A stretch of DNA of 64,000 nucleotides from Papilionanthe hookeriana x Papilionanthe teres. Its lineage: Eukaryota > Streptophyta > Magnoliopsida > Asparagales > Orchidaceae. Location of the stretch: assembly GCA_022702705.1 (NCBI GenBank), contig CM040434.1:56036953-56100952 (forward strand). The letters are read 5' to 3'. The position numbers and the translations under genes are program-made. The notes below the pieces were generated by a model. That model was not told the origin of the DNA and ran no database searches. It was given only the letters and a program-made list of their open reading frames with translations. Of the stretch, positions 23,822 to 35,140 are shown piece after piece. How positions within the stretch are numbered: position 1 is the first letter of the stretch; each line of letters starts with the position of its first letter.

Positions 23822-25294
23822 TCGCGGCTCGTAAGGTCGTAGGCTCTCTAGCTACGGGTACTGGTGGAAGTGGTAAGGTGCTTTCTGTCATCCATCCTTC
23901 GAAAGTAGCGAGATCCGCTTCATTGGTACTCCTGGTATGCAATGTTTAGCGACATCCGCTCAGTTGCCCTTTAGTATCATGACGGAACCTCCCGGTAGTG
24001 GTATCTTTCTTGGCCCTCGGAACTCACCGGGCCTGCTATCACGGAGGTCGGATCCGAACATGATATTACACTCATTCAGAAAAAAAGCATGCGAAAGGTA
24101 CGACAAAGTCGTGGTGATCGATGTGCGGGGGTTTGCGGTCACCCTTCTTGTAGATGTTAATGATGCAAGCTGTTGGGTATGCAATCTGCTGGCAGTACCC
24201 TCCATGTTATCATTCTCTTTACCATCCTTTTGATGACTAATGGCATTGGATCTACCTTGCCATGATGGAGTATTCCCGGTAGGTTTCCCTTCCTGTCTTC
24301 TGCGAAGTTGTAGCAGCATCCACATTGTATTGTAATTCTCCCTTTCCCTGGCATCCATCTCCTGGGTTCCGAGTAAGTGTTTTCTCTTAGGCGGCCTGCT
24401 CGACCCATTCTTTTCAAATCCCGGATGCAGTCCACAATTTGTTGTTGTTCGTATTCTGAGAACACGTTTGTATGTAGCTCGAGGCCTTCTAATATATTGA
24501 TCCTCCTGCCTTTGATTCTCTAAAAATATTCAAAAGTTTGCTTCTCGACATTTTGCATTCTCTCTAGCTCGTATTCTGCAATAATCTGCAAATGGCGAGG
24601 CCTGGTGATGTACTGTGGGATATATGGCTCAATCCCTTCGCGTTCTCCTGCATACCTCAGCTCCTCAGGGATAGTCTCCGTCGGGACATCCTCCGGGGTT
24701 GCTTCTGCAACAAGGTTATGCATTACTGGTGGCTTTATCTGGTGGCGTGGTAGCCTTCCTTCTTCTGATCTTCTTGAAATTTCCCTGGTCTTTTCTGTTA
24801 TCCTCGGAGCTGGCCTTCTTTCTTCAAGTTCCTGGCGAACCGGTATCCTTGAAGTATATGCACTGGTAGTAGCGACTGCCTCGTCGCGCTGGTCCGCTGC
24901 TAGTTTAGTTAACATCTTGCGGATACGACAATTTTTATTTCTTCGGCGAGTTGCTTTGTGAGAGTAGCTCTTCGTACTTCCTGAATCTCTGTGGGCGCGG
25001 CGGCACAAGCCTGCCCTCTGCTGTAGTGACCACAAACTTGATTCTCTTGTCCTCCTCAGCGTCTCTTTTCCTTTTCTCGCTGCCGGGACGGTGGCTTGGG
25101 CCACCTACTTTCATTACTGTCTGACTGGGCAGTTCCTCTCGGTCAACTGGGATCCAGTCACTTTGCTTGTATTGCAGGCCTGCTGGTGCGAAGTCTAAGT
25201 CAATCTCTATTATCGCTCCATCTTTCACCCTCTTTTCGTCGAGTGCAAGGCTTACGCCATTTCTAAAGTTCAGGACCAACCGCCCGTTAGACAT
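23822..25294 (-). pseudogene. ORF3: AlkB-like dioxygenase of element B
   Basis: Starts MSNGRLVLNFRNGVSLALDE at 25,294. First block to about 24,990, next block 25,104-24,520 (TRRRNKNCRIRKMLTKLAAD to NVEKQTFEYF, ended by a TAG). Third block 24,465-24,157 carries QQQIVDCIRDLKRMGRAGRL and ITWRVLPADCIPNS. The H-x-D segment (PHIDHHDF) follows in a different frame near 24,115, where indels also hit the codons just after it. The Fe/2OG C-terminal segment with KRISLLSK-type sequence is degraded near 23,890. The stop seen in A and C is lost (TGA to CGA). This is the most damaged ORF3. Confidence 0.8.
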
Positions 25295-25589
25295 TTCCTT
25301 GCGAAAAGACAAGGAAAAGGATCGGGGGTGCATCTTAAGAACAAGAACATTAAGAAAATGTTTATTAGAGACAGAGTTTTCTTTTGTATTATTTTTTTAA
25401 AATTCAACAGGAATGAAGTGGGAAAAGATCGGGGAAAAGATTTTGATTTGGAAGAGAGATCAAGGAAAACTTTATTATCACGATTTTATTTATTTTAGAA
25501 CATTTTTTATTATTTTTGGGTTCGGACCCAGTCATAAGTAATTACTTCGCCCGTGCTTCTAGGGATGAATAATTCATTCCTTCGAAACA

Positions 25590-26849
25590 TCAGGTAGCGT
25601 AATACTTCTTCAAGTATCGTCAGTTGATCGGAAGCATATGTCGCTCTCCTTGGTAATTCACCGAGTGGTAGGAGCCTCCTGAGTAGGCTCGTCTCGACCA
25701 CGAACGGTCCTTCCCGAGTGGGTTCAAATTTTCCTCCTATCTTGCGGTGTGCAAGAATAGGCCTCTTGAGAACGAGAACTAAGTCACCAACTTTGAAGGT
25801 TCTTGGGCGGACCATTCTGTCATGGGCTTGAACCATCTTAGCTTGGTATAGTTCTAAATTCTGTTGCGCTGCAAGTCTTTTCCCTTCCAGGCTTTCTAAT
25901 TCCTATAGTTGTAATTTGGCATTCTCTTCTATCGTGATTTTGTTTGAAACTGCAATTCTGAGTGAAGGAAGTTTGGACTTCTAAGGGTAACACTTGCCTC
26001 GGACCCATACACCAGAGCGTAAGGTGTAGCTTGAGTAGGAGTTCTGAAGGTTGTCCGGTAGGCCCATAAGGCTTCTAATAACTTCTCGTGACAATTTCTC
26101 TTATTATCGTCCAAAGTTTTCTTTAAAATTTGAACAAGAGTTTTATTAAAAGCCTCAGCCAGGCCGTTTGCTCTTGGATAATAAATTGTTGAATACCGCC
26201 AGTCGATTCCGTGTCTCACGACAAAATTGTTGATTTGCGTGCTTCGAATGCTGACCCATTATCTGAGATGATCCTGCGCGGCACTCCGAAACGGTAAACA
26301 ACTTGGTTCTTGAAAAACTGTAGCACGTGGTGTGCTTTCACTTCTCTTAGTGGAACTGTCTCTGCCCACTTGGAGAAGTAATCTGTAGCCGCAAGAATGA
26401 AACGATGTCCTTTTGAAGATGGTGGTTCTATTGGACCCACTATATCTGTGCCCCAACATTCAAATGGCCATGACGTAATTGTCGGATGTAACACATTTGG
26501 AGGTTTGTGTAGAACCACTCCTTGCACTTAGCATTGGTGACAGCTCTTGGCGATTTTCATGCAGTCGGTCATCATCGAGGGCCAGTAGTACCCTAGTCTT
26601 TTAATATTCATTTTCATCTTCGGACCCGACTGGTGAGCGCCACAGTGTCTGAATGCACCTCTTTAACAATTTCGCGGGCCTCGGACCCGCTTAGGCACCT
26701 TAGCCGCATTTAATCAAAAAACCTTCGTATAACGTGTTGTTTATCGATGCGTAGGAGAGAGTTCTTTTCTTGATCGATGGGCTAACGACCTATCATCCGG
26801 TAGTTTTCCTGTTTGCGGGTAGTCATTAATGGTTATCACCAATCTTCGT
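25590..26849 (-). pseudogene. Integrase, element B
   Basis: The HHCC region at about 26,530-26,720 has indels. The DDE core is split by one shift at about 26,217: 26,527-26,216 carries CWGTDIVGPIEPPSSKGHRF and RIISDNGSAF; 26,219-25,929 carries HGIDWRYSTIYYPRANGLAE with the catalytic Glu. The C-terminal block from 25,836 keeps FEPTREGPFVVE, then shifts. The stop matching that of A is at 25,590. Confidence 0.86.
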
Positions 26850-27393
26850 GTTTTATGTCATCTGTTGCAGCTGATTCTTTTTCTTTTTCGATTTGTGTAT
26901 TGTGTCTATGTCGAGCTATGATAGGACTGACGTCACGTGAGCCGACACTTCTACCGATTCATCTTGCAAGCGAGCAAATTCTTTTGCGAGGCGAGCTAAC
27001 GCATCTGTTAAAGCGTTTTCTTTTACGGGAATTTTGCAGATCGTCAAATTCGGAATCTGTTCTAACAACTGTATGGCATACTGGAAGTATTGCTCGAGTC
27101 TTGGCTTTAAATTCTGTACTGCCCGACGATCTGTTGAATGACTAACTGTGAATCCCCATAGATGTTGATGTCTGTTATTCCCCCTCGAATGGTCAGTTCT
27201 AGTCCTGTTATGAGGGCCTCGTATTCTGCTTTGTTGTTTGTACATGGCTCTGTCAAGTGGTAGGAGTATCTTAACATCCCCCGCTCCGGTGTTATAAAGA
27301 TTAGTCCGATTCCTGCCTTACCGGGCACTATCACTTGCGATTCTTCGTCTTTGTGTGCTGAAGATGCTCCTTTGAAATATAATTCCCAACATC
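26850..27393 (-). pseudogene. Archaeal-type RNase H (aRNH), element B
   Basis: The block 27,436-27,107 covers the N-terminal half without interruption: WELYFKGASSAHKDEESQVI (Lys replaces the metal-binding Asp seen in C), GLIFITPERGMLRYSYHLTE, NNKAEYEALITGLEL and INIYGDSQLVIQQIVGQ. The C-terminal half is in another frame (27,245-26,916). The Asp to Lys change would be expected to harm catalysis. Confidence 0.84.
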
Positions 27394-27899
27394 GATCATC
27401 AGGGTCTTCTAAGCTCATTATTTGTTCGTCTGGCAAATCGTCATTGAGAGGAGATTCTGCTGGCAGAGGGTGTCTTTGCGAGGAAGTCTGCTAGGACTTG
27501 TCCCTTTACGGCATGAAGAGGCACGAAAGTTATATCGAATTGCGATAATATCATTGACTACCTGGCAAGTCTGCTGGAAAGCGTTGAACGAGTCATCAAG
27601 TATTGCAATGGATTAAATTTTGAGATCAGGTTGACCTTATGAGAAAGCATGTAGTGCCTAAGCTTTTGAGCTGCGAAGATCAGGGCCAAACAGTGCTTTT
27701 CAATTGTGGGGTACTTTATTTCCGTCGGAAGTAAACGACGGCTTAGGTAGTAAAGAGCATTTTCTTTACCCTCATCATTGACACAGGTCTAACGGGGCTC
27801 GAGAGAGTCGTCTAAAGCCGCGGTATAAAGTATCAACGGTCTACCTGAGGCCGGAGCCGCTAAGACGGGAGGTGTCATTAAATATTGTTTAATTTCCTC
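27394..27899 (-). pseudogene. RNase H1 domain of pol, element B
   Basis: Same domain as in A, broken by at least two indels (near 27,785 and 27,470). Readable blocks include RPLILYTAALDDSLE, the tail ends of LSRRLLPTEIKYPTIEKHC, and LRHYMLSHKVNLISKFN. Confidence 0.8.
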
Positions 27900-28877
27900 G
27901 AAGGCCTTCGGCATTTTTCTTCCCGAAATAAATTTGGCGTCCTTTTTAACTAATGCCGAGAAAGGCTGACACCTACCTGACAAGTTTGAGATAAAGCGTC
28001 AAAGATATGCCAGCTTCCCTTGCAAAGATCGTAGTTGTTTTAAGGTTTTGGGAGGTGGCATTTCTAAGATAGCTTTAATCTTTTCCGGGTTGATTTCAAT
28101 TCCACGATGTCGGACAACGAATCCTAAGAATTTCCCAGAGGTGACGCCGAAGGCGCATTTTAAGGGATTCATCTTAAGGTTAAATTATCTTAATCGTTCG
28201 AAAACAATTCTCAAATCATACAGGTGGTTTTCCTTTACTTTGCTTTTGATGACAACGTCGTCCACGTAGCATTCGACTTGATTGTGGATGAGATCATAAA
28301 AAATTCTTGTCATTGCTCTCTGGTAGATTGCTCCTGCGTTCTTCAGTCCGAACGGCATCACTGTGTAGCAATATACTCCGATCGGCGTTCTGAATGTTGT
28401 AAGTTTTTCATCTTCTGGAGCCATTTTTATCTGGTTGTATCCTGAAGATCCATCCATGAATGAGAATGTTTCATGTGTTGAAGCAATGTCGATCATTAAT
28501 TCTGGGATCGGTAGAGGGAATTCATCTTTTGGACATGCCTTGTTTAAATCTCTGAAATCCACACAAATTCGATCGACCATTCTTCTTCACTGGCACCACA
28601 TTGGCTAGCCAAGTTGGGTATTGTTCTTCACGGACAAATTTATCGTCTATTAGCTTTTTAACTTCAGCTATGACATGTTGTTCGATTTCTAGACGCATTC
28701 TTCTGGGACCTTGTCTGACTGGAACAGAAGTAGGATCCACTCCTAGCTTATGGACTGCGACCTCTAGAGCTAATCACGACATCTCATCGTAGTTCCAAGC
28801 AAAACGATCTTTAAATTCCATTAATAACTTGGTTATTTCTTTGGAGTCTTCTCTATTGAGTAAGGAGCTAACAAAGG
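27900..28877 (-). pseudogene. Reverse transcriptase, element B
   Basis: Best-preserved RT in the window. 28,580-28,185 is open for 131 codons and covers fingers and palm: CVDFRDLNKACPKDEFPLPI, FSFMDGSSGYNQIKMAPEDE, the FGLKNAGA motif and YVDD (codons at 28,268-28,257). The preceding frame holds QGPRRMRLEIEQHVIAEVKK and EEQYPTWLANVVPVKKNGR. A one-base change near 28,590 parts the two. Downstream sequence up to 27,900 matches the thumb and connection of A. Family knowledge: the two Asp of YVDD and one in the FRDLN block bind the catalytic metal, and all three are present. Confidence 0.9.
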
Positions 28878-29649
28878 TAGGTCTAGGCTCTTCGCTAGTA
28901 CCTAAGTTAACTTCCGTTAACTCATCTATTATAGATTTGATCTCTTCTACGAACCACGGTGGAGCGTTTCCAACTTGTAAATCTTCGAAATTCTTCAGTA
29001 GTTTCCATGCGAGTTTTCATTAGACTCGCAAGTGACAACCAAGCAAAATTCAGTATCGTCAACTGATCCTACTGTGCCGAATCCGAGACCATGTTTTGAA
29101 TTGGGTGGACGACCGAAATTCTTCCTTAAATTTTCAAAATGTTGTGATTGGCCTTTTTTTCCATTGTCAAGGTAAGAAACCACGCTGAATTAAATTTTGA
29201 ACCTAGGGAGAGTACCACTCAAAAGGTAATTCCATTAATTCTGATGAAGTAGCATCTTCAAATTGTACATTATTTTCAGTTTTGGAGGAGGGAGCACCAC
29301 GGTAGAATTTGATGGGCTTTGCACCGCCGCTACGTACCTCTTTGAACACCATACCCTCGATCTTATTAGAATGGATCGGGGTCAGGGTCATAGTATGTAC
29401 ATAGTGGTTAATCTTCTCGTACATCGGTTTGTATTCTTCGTTCTTCTCATCTTCGAGAGAAATCCTGAATTGCGGCTTCTTCCGACTTATTGTCGCTGCT
29501 TCTTGCTTGATCTCTTTTTCTTCTTCAGAATCATCTTCCCAATCAATATTGATGGTTGGTTTCCTCTGTCCAACTGTCCTAACGTCTCTGCCACGACCTC
29601 GTCCCCGGCCTAGACCTCGGATGCGAGTTGTGGAGAAACCTTCACCATC
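28878..29649 (-). other. Linker between protease and RT, element B
   Basis: Same segment as in A with several frame changes: MYEKINHYVHTMTLTPIHSN at 29,424, then MELPFEWYSP, and KHGLGFGTVGSVDDTEFCLV at 29,100. No recognised domain. Confidence 0.5.
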
Positions 29650-30507
29650 TCACCGTAAGGGAGTGGTGAGTGACTGTTGGACTAGAACTTCGGGTTTTTC
29701 GTCGTCCCCAACTTCCTTTGTTTCATTCGTTATAGTATCTCTGGAAAAGATTGTTTTCTTAGGAGGTGCATAATAAGTTGCATCTTCATGGATTCCAATT
29801 TCATGTACGGAGAATGGTTGTAAGTCACCTTTGATGCATTGTTCCCCTCCATCGTAGTATTTGATGCACTGATGTAGAGATGATTGTACCATCCGGTTTT
29901 CATGTATCCATGGTCAGCCCAGTAGAGCGTTAAATGACGTTTCTGAATCAATTATATAAAATTTTGCGGTTGTCTTTGCCAAGTCACCGGTCTTCATTAA
30001 CAGTGTTATTGATCCGAGGGCTCTTTCTCCTTTCTGGTTGAATCCTCTTAATAGCATTTTGTCCGCTTCGAGCTCACGAGCATCAATTTCCAAATATGCT
30101 AGCGTTCGAAGATTCATTATATTGATTGATGCTCCTGGATCCACCAATACTGTGGAGAGTGTAAACTTCTCGATTGTAACTGAAATGTACAACGGTCGGT
30201 TATGGTCTGCCGTCCCAAGTAGTAGGTCATTATCCGTGAAGGTAACCTCATCTAAGGAATCTTCGGTTATTTGAGTTAAGAAAATTTCTGGATCAAGTAA
30301 GGCCTTGATCAGAGCTTCTCTCATCTCCTCTGATAAGATGAGAGCGTCGTAGATGCTTAGTTTGGCCGGTAGTTTCCTAAGATGGGCTAGCACATTGTAG
30401 TCCACTTTATTTCCATGTGTCTCGATTTCTTCCCGAATGGGCATTTCTTCTGTCGGGGTTGGTTCTTCCTGAACAACCACCTGCTTTCCTTTGTCCTTTG
30501 GACCCAT
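29650..30507 (-). CDS. Aspartic protease block, element B (197 codons uninterrupted, then linker)
   Basis: The cleanest protease in the window: 30,507-29,914 is open from MGPKDKGKQVVV through the active site VLVDPGASINIMNLRTLAYL (catalytic Asp codon at 30,141-30,139) to TSFNALLG. Retropepsins act as dimers in the maturing particle, with one Asp from each subunit. The motif is DPGA, with Pro where Thr or Ser usually stands. I cannot say whether this changes activity, but its conservation in all three copies suggests it is ancestral. The linker 29,892-29,650 (LHQCIKYYDGGEQC, APPKKTIFSRDTITNETKEV) follows after one shift. It is part of a larger gag-pro-pol frame, not a separate gene. Confidence 0.8.
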
Positions 30508-30514
30508 TCTCGGA

Positions 30515-32767
30515 GGTAGAACTCTTCCACTTCTTAAGTTGACTTCTGTAATTTCTTCTGAACCTAGTATTGAGTTTGCTGGTGTTTCCTCCTGAATCGG
30601 AATGACAGATTCTTACGGATTAGCTTCGAGTCTGAAGGCTCTAACTCTATTGTGACTGGAGCTCCTCGAAACTCACAAATAGATTCATTGCTTGTTGAAC
30701 TCTCGTAGCCTCCTTGGTGGATGTCTTCTTTGTCATTGTGATCGTCGAGATTGTGTATGATTTGAGAATTGTTACTTGTATCGGAATCGATGTCCGGATT
30801 AGGTTGGTTGTCGCTAGTTACGTAATCGTTAGAAACGATCAAAACGTAGCCGACGCCATAACCCTTATCATTATAAGATCCCACCGGAGTGAGTAGATAA
30901 TCATACGAGTTAGAGGTTCGAGGGATTTCTCCCCGAATCGGAAACAACTATCCTAGGATAGGCAGCCCCAGTCTAGCCTCGGGAGCCTCGGTCTTCTCTT
31001 CTTCATCAATTTTCTTCTTTTCTTCGATCGTCTCTTGTTGAGGTGGTTCTTCTATCGCAAGTGATAATGCCGACTTGACAGGTTTCGAACTCTGAATTGA
31101 GGCTCGCACCGAAGTGGTTTGGATGTGATCCAAGATCTTCTTCGAAGACTTTGTCCAAGCGGTAGTCCATCCATCATCGGTCGCATAGGGATCTATTGGA
31201 ACAATGAGATCCGTCGAGATAACATTAACGGAACCTCCTTTACGGGGTTCCTTCATGTACTCCTTCGGGATCGTTATATTCCCTTTTCGAAGATTGTCAT
31301 TGAGCCAACTTTTGAAGGTAATACAATCTTCTATCTTGTGTCCAAGCATCCGGTGGTAAGGGCAAAAGTTGGGATCACCTTTCTTGTCGACTTCTTACGG
31401 TCTCTTAGGTTCTGGCAGTTGCAAATCTGGAGTCTTCATCAGACTGCGGAACATTTTCGGTACTGCCTCATTCTTGAACGGATACTCCCTACTTAGAAGC
31501 TCCCTTAACGTACGTTGTGGACGAGGCGGTTGTTCATACTGTTGAGATGACTGATAGCTGGGTCGGGGTTGCTGGTGATTCTGTTGAATTCTTGCGGCCG
31601 TTCTGACGGTATTTTTATTGGCTGCTTGCCTTTATCGACTGCCGTGACGATCCCGGACTTCTTTTCAAAAGTTTTCACGGGCATCTGTTTGTCTGTTTTG
31701 TCGGTGAAACTTAATTGTTTCGCCTCCTCTTGCAAGCTTCCGGCCTTGCTTAACAACTTCTCGAAAGTCTTAATAGTAAATCCCTTGAGGAGAAGTCTTT
31801 ATCGGGCCATGAATGCTCTTTAGTAAAATGCCGATTGCATGTTGTTCTTGTAGGCGTGGCTCACACTTCATACTTAGATTCCTCCATCGAAGTATGTAGT
31901 CCACCAAAGTTTCATTCGGCTTACGCTTCTCTACCACTAAATCACTATAGTGATGTGGTGCTGAGCTCCGGCAAATCGCTTGATGAAGAGGTTCTCTAAT
32001 TCTGAAAATGTCTTCACCGAACCGTTCGGTAATTCCGCATACCAATCAAAGGAGATCCCTGACAGGCTGCTGACAAACTGTCGGAAGAGTAAAACATCAC
32101 TTCCGCCGGCATTGAAACAACTGGCACGGAAATGTGCAACATGCTGCTGAGGGTTTCCGGTTCCGTCAAAGGTCTTGAATAGAGGTGGCATGAAGCCTTT
32201 CGGATATTGGACAACGTCGAATTCTTCAGGGTAAGGCCTACCAGTCTAAATGGATGTCCCGATCTTTGATTGTGCCAAGGCTTCTCGCACCTGCTGTTCC
32301 ACCATGCTCTTGATATCCTTTTCCGGAATCATGCTTTGTGTTGCATACTTTTTTAATTGATCATCCCCATTGATGGATGTAATCTCCTTTCCTCCGTCTA
32401 CAATGTGAATAACTTCTGGGGGTGTCTCTTTTTGGGTTTGCACCTGACTCTGGAGAGTGGCTAGGGCTGCAGCCATCTCTTCTATTTTTTTTGCCATTTG
32501 GGCGATCATATCATCTTTCTCCTGAAGCTGCATCCTCATTACTTCCGGCTCCTCTCTTTCTACGGCTGCAGGAGTACCTTGTGAAGCTGACGAAGCTCGT
32601 GTTTCAACCATGTTAATTTCTGCATATTCATCCTCCATGAATTCTGACGAGTCGACTTCATCTCCGAATTTCTCTTCTCTTTCTCTTGCTAATCACCGAA
32701 TATCGGTTCTTAGCTTTTCCATAGCATCTTCTAGTGGTTTTTTCTGTACATCTTTGCAGCTGTCATG
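30515..32767 (-). pseudogene. gag: gag of element B, part 3' of the C insertion
   Basis: Resumes at the left C junction (DSCKDVQKKPLEDAMEKL, open across the site where A has lost a base). The coiled-coil block 32,638-32,246 is uninterrupted. The capsid block 32,191-31,937 is the cleanest of the three copies (MPPLFKTFDGTGNPQQHVAH, FRQFVSSLSGISFDWYAELP). It shifts at ITIV near 31,945, where one base is missing. The zinc-knuckle block is 31,349-30,948 and the acidic tail 30,947-30,564. Split by C, it cannot yield a full Gag. Confidence 0.85.
32763..32767. other. Left target-site duplication of element C
   Basis: TCATG precedes the 5' LTR of C inside the B gag. Element A keeps the empty site (TGTCATGCGATAAC). 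Confidence 0.8.
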
Positions 32768-35130
32768 TGTTGACCTCATTTTTGATGAGGTCTTCTCTTC
32801 TTCTTTTTAGTACTTAGGATCTAGCCTTAGGCTTTTCCTTTGACTATCTTAGAGGACTAGAGTTGGGACCCACCACTTAGAAACTCAAACCACTACTTAA
32901 CTCCTCGCAAACTCTACAAACTTGATTGTAGACCCCTAATCACATAGAGGGTTGAAATCAAATGTGGAAGTTTAAAGGATGAGTTCCTATAGGACTCTTT
33001 GGCCTTAGGACCGCTCACAGGTGGCCTGGTCTGGTGAAGGGCTAACTTACACACACACTACATTTATACACTACACTTTCACACACCTCCCAAAGCCACA
33101 TACCTATACCTAACTTGGCCTCCTGACTCATGTAGGTGATTCACATGGATGGTCCTTAACCCCTAAGCCCTTGGCTAAGAGGGTTAGGAACAACATAGTG
33201 GATGCCTTAAATGAGTCCCTTCATGGCTCATGTGGGCTTTATATGGCTTCATGGCTCAACCAAAATGATTTTATTCCACTTACATTCACCCAATTTTCAA
33301 TCTCCCAAATTTTCAATTTTTGACCCCCGGGACCCTACACCTGCATAGCCTACCCAAGTCCCTTGAAACTACCCAAAATTTGCAAAATCACCTAAATTGC
33401 CCAAAATTCCTCAAAACCAATCTCAAACATTTCCACATCACTCAAATTGATCATCCATACCCAAAAATACAAAGAATTCCAAAAATACCTCCCAATACCC
33501 TCCAAATACCCAAAATACCCCCTTGACCCAAAAAATCCAAAAATTCAGAAAATTCCCAGAAAATTCCAAAAAATCCCAAATATTCCCAATTTTATTTTGT
33601 TCAACTACATAATGGGCTAATTTTGTCAATTTAAACCACTTTTGTCAAAACCACCAATTTGACCCATTTTAACCCTAAGTGAACCTAATGTCAAACCAAG
33701 CCTACCCAATTGACCCAAATTCTGGTCCAATTCAATTCTAAACTTCAATTCAACATTCCTAACACCAATATAGACCAAATCCAAGTCCAATTTGATTGAC
33801 ATTTGGATCCAATTTCACTTTTGGCCTTAAAGCCCAATTTGGACCCATGACCCAAACCTAACCCAAACTCACCCAATTCAACTCCAATTAACCCCAAATC
33901 TTTTCTAAACCTTCCTTTACATCCCTACAAACAAAACACTAACATGATTTTCCCAACATTTAGACCCAAATCCCACTTAAATTCAACCCAAAACCAAAAA
34001 GCCCAATTTTGACCTAAACCCAAACCTAACCCAAATGAGCCCAAACCCTAAAATCAAAGCCCAACCGAAGTCAAAACCTCTTTCAAACACTACCATAAAC
34101 ATTTCCCAACATTTATTTTACACCAATTTCAACCCTAGCCCAACATTGGCCCAAGCTAGCCCAATTTGACCTACATTGGCCCATTCACCAAAGAAGCCCA
34201 AATTCAACCCAATTCAAACCCAAATCACTCCCAATTTGCTTCAAGTCACTCATGACACATCTATGAGCTAAACCCAACAATTATTTGGCCCAAACTTCTA
34301 CAAAATTCCCATCCATAAATCTATTTTTAAACCAAAAGCCCACTTACATGAAACCTTCCTAAAAGCCCAAATTTTATACTAAAGCCCATATGATAAGTTC
34401 TTCTCATCATACCCTTAATTAAAATCATCCCTAAGTTCAAATCAATCATCAAATGATTCCAAATCAAGCCCCATACAAATTCCCATAAAAAATACCAAAA
34501 TTTTCTTAAATCCATTTCCATGAAATTGACTTAACTTTTCCCAAGCCAAAGGTGAGCCATGAAGCCATGCATGAGCCACATGGGAGCCATGAGAGCCATG
34601 GAATCTACTTTCCACCTCACCATACCCAAGATGGCAAGAGGAGGAGGCCCTTTCCATAATCTCTTAAGAGTGATTAACCACTTCCATGACTCCACTAAAC
34701 CATGCTTAAACTTAATTGTACTTGGATTGTGACTTGACCCCACTAATCAAGCTGAGCCAAGTGACTTTCCTTCAGCCCAAATTGGCCTTGGAGGGTGAAC
34801 CTAACCCAAAACCAAGGGTTGACCCATTTAGACCCAAACTAGCCCTTTCCCATTCCATTTTAATCCAAGCCTTTTACACATGGCATTTGCCAATTGCCTA
34901 CACTAAACCCCGGCCACCGACCCTCTGGACTCGAGGGTGACCCATGCCTGCCGGCCGGCCGCCCAGGTCGCCGGGAAAACACCATGGCCGAGAGCTCACA
35001 TGTGAGCCGACTTTGGAATTCTCCCTTGTTGAGCTGCCCCATGCCCAATGGCCACCATGGCCTGTTCTTCCCATGCCAGCAGCAGTCGATCCCGAGCCAC
35101 TAACTCTCCCCGGGAGGCCCTCGGCCCTCT

Positions 35131-35140
35131 CTATTTAAAC
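35131..35140 (+). promoter_or_regulatory. TATA-like box in the 5' LTR of C
   Basis: CTATTTAAAC follows a pyrimidine-rich stretch and lies about 2.36 kb into the LTR. Transcription would start near 35,165 and carry about 5 kb of R/U5 before the PBS. Confidence 0.6.

Noticed and set aside
33840..34040. Interstitial telomeric repeats (ACCCTAA words)
   Set aside because: The words are scattered among CCCAAA/AACCC variants with no sustained 7-bp array.
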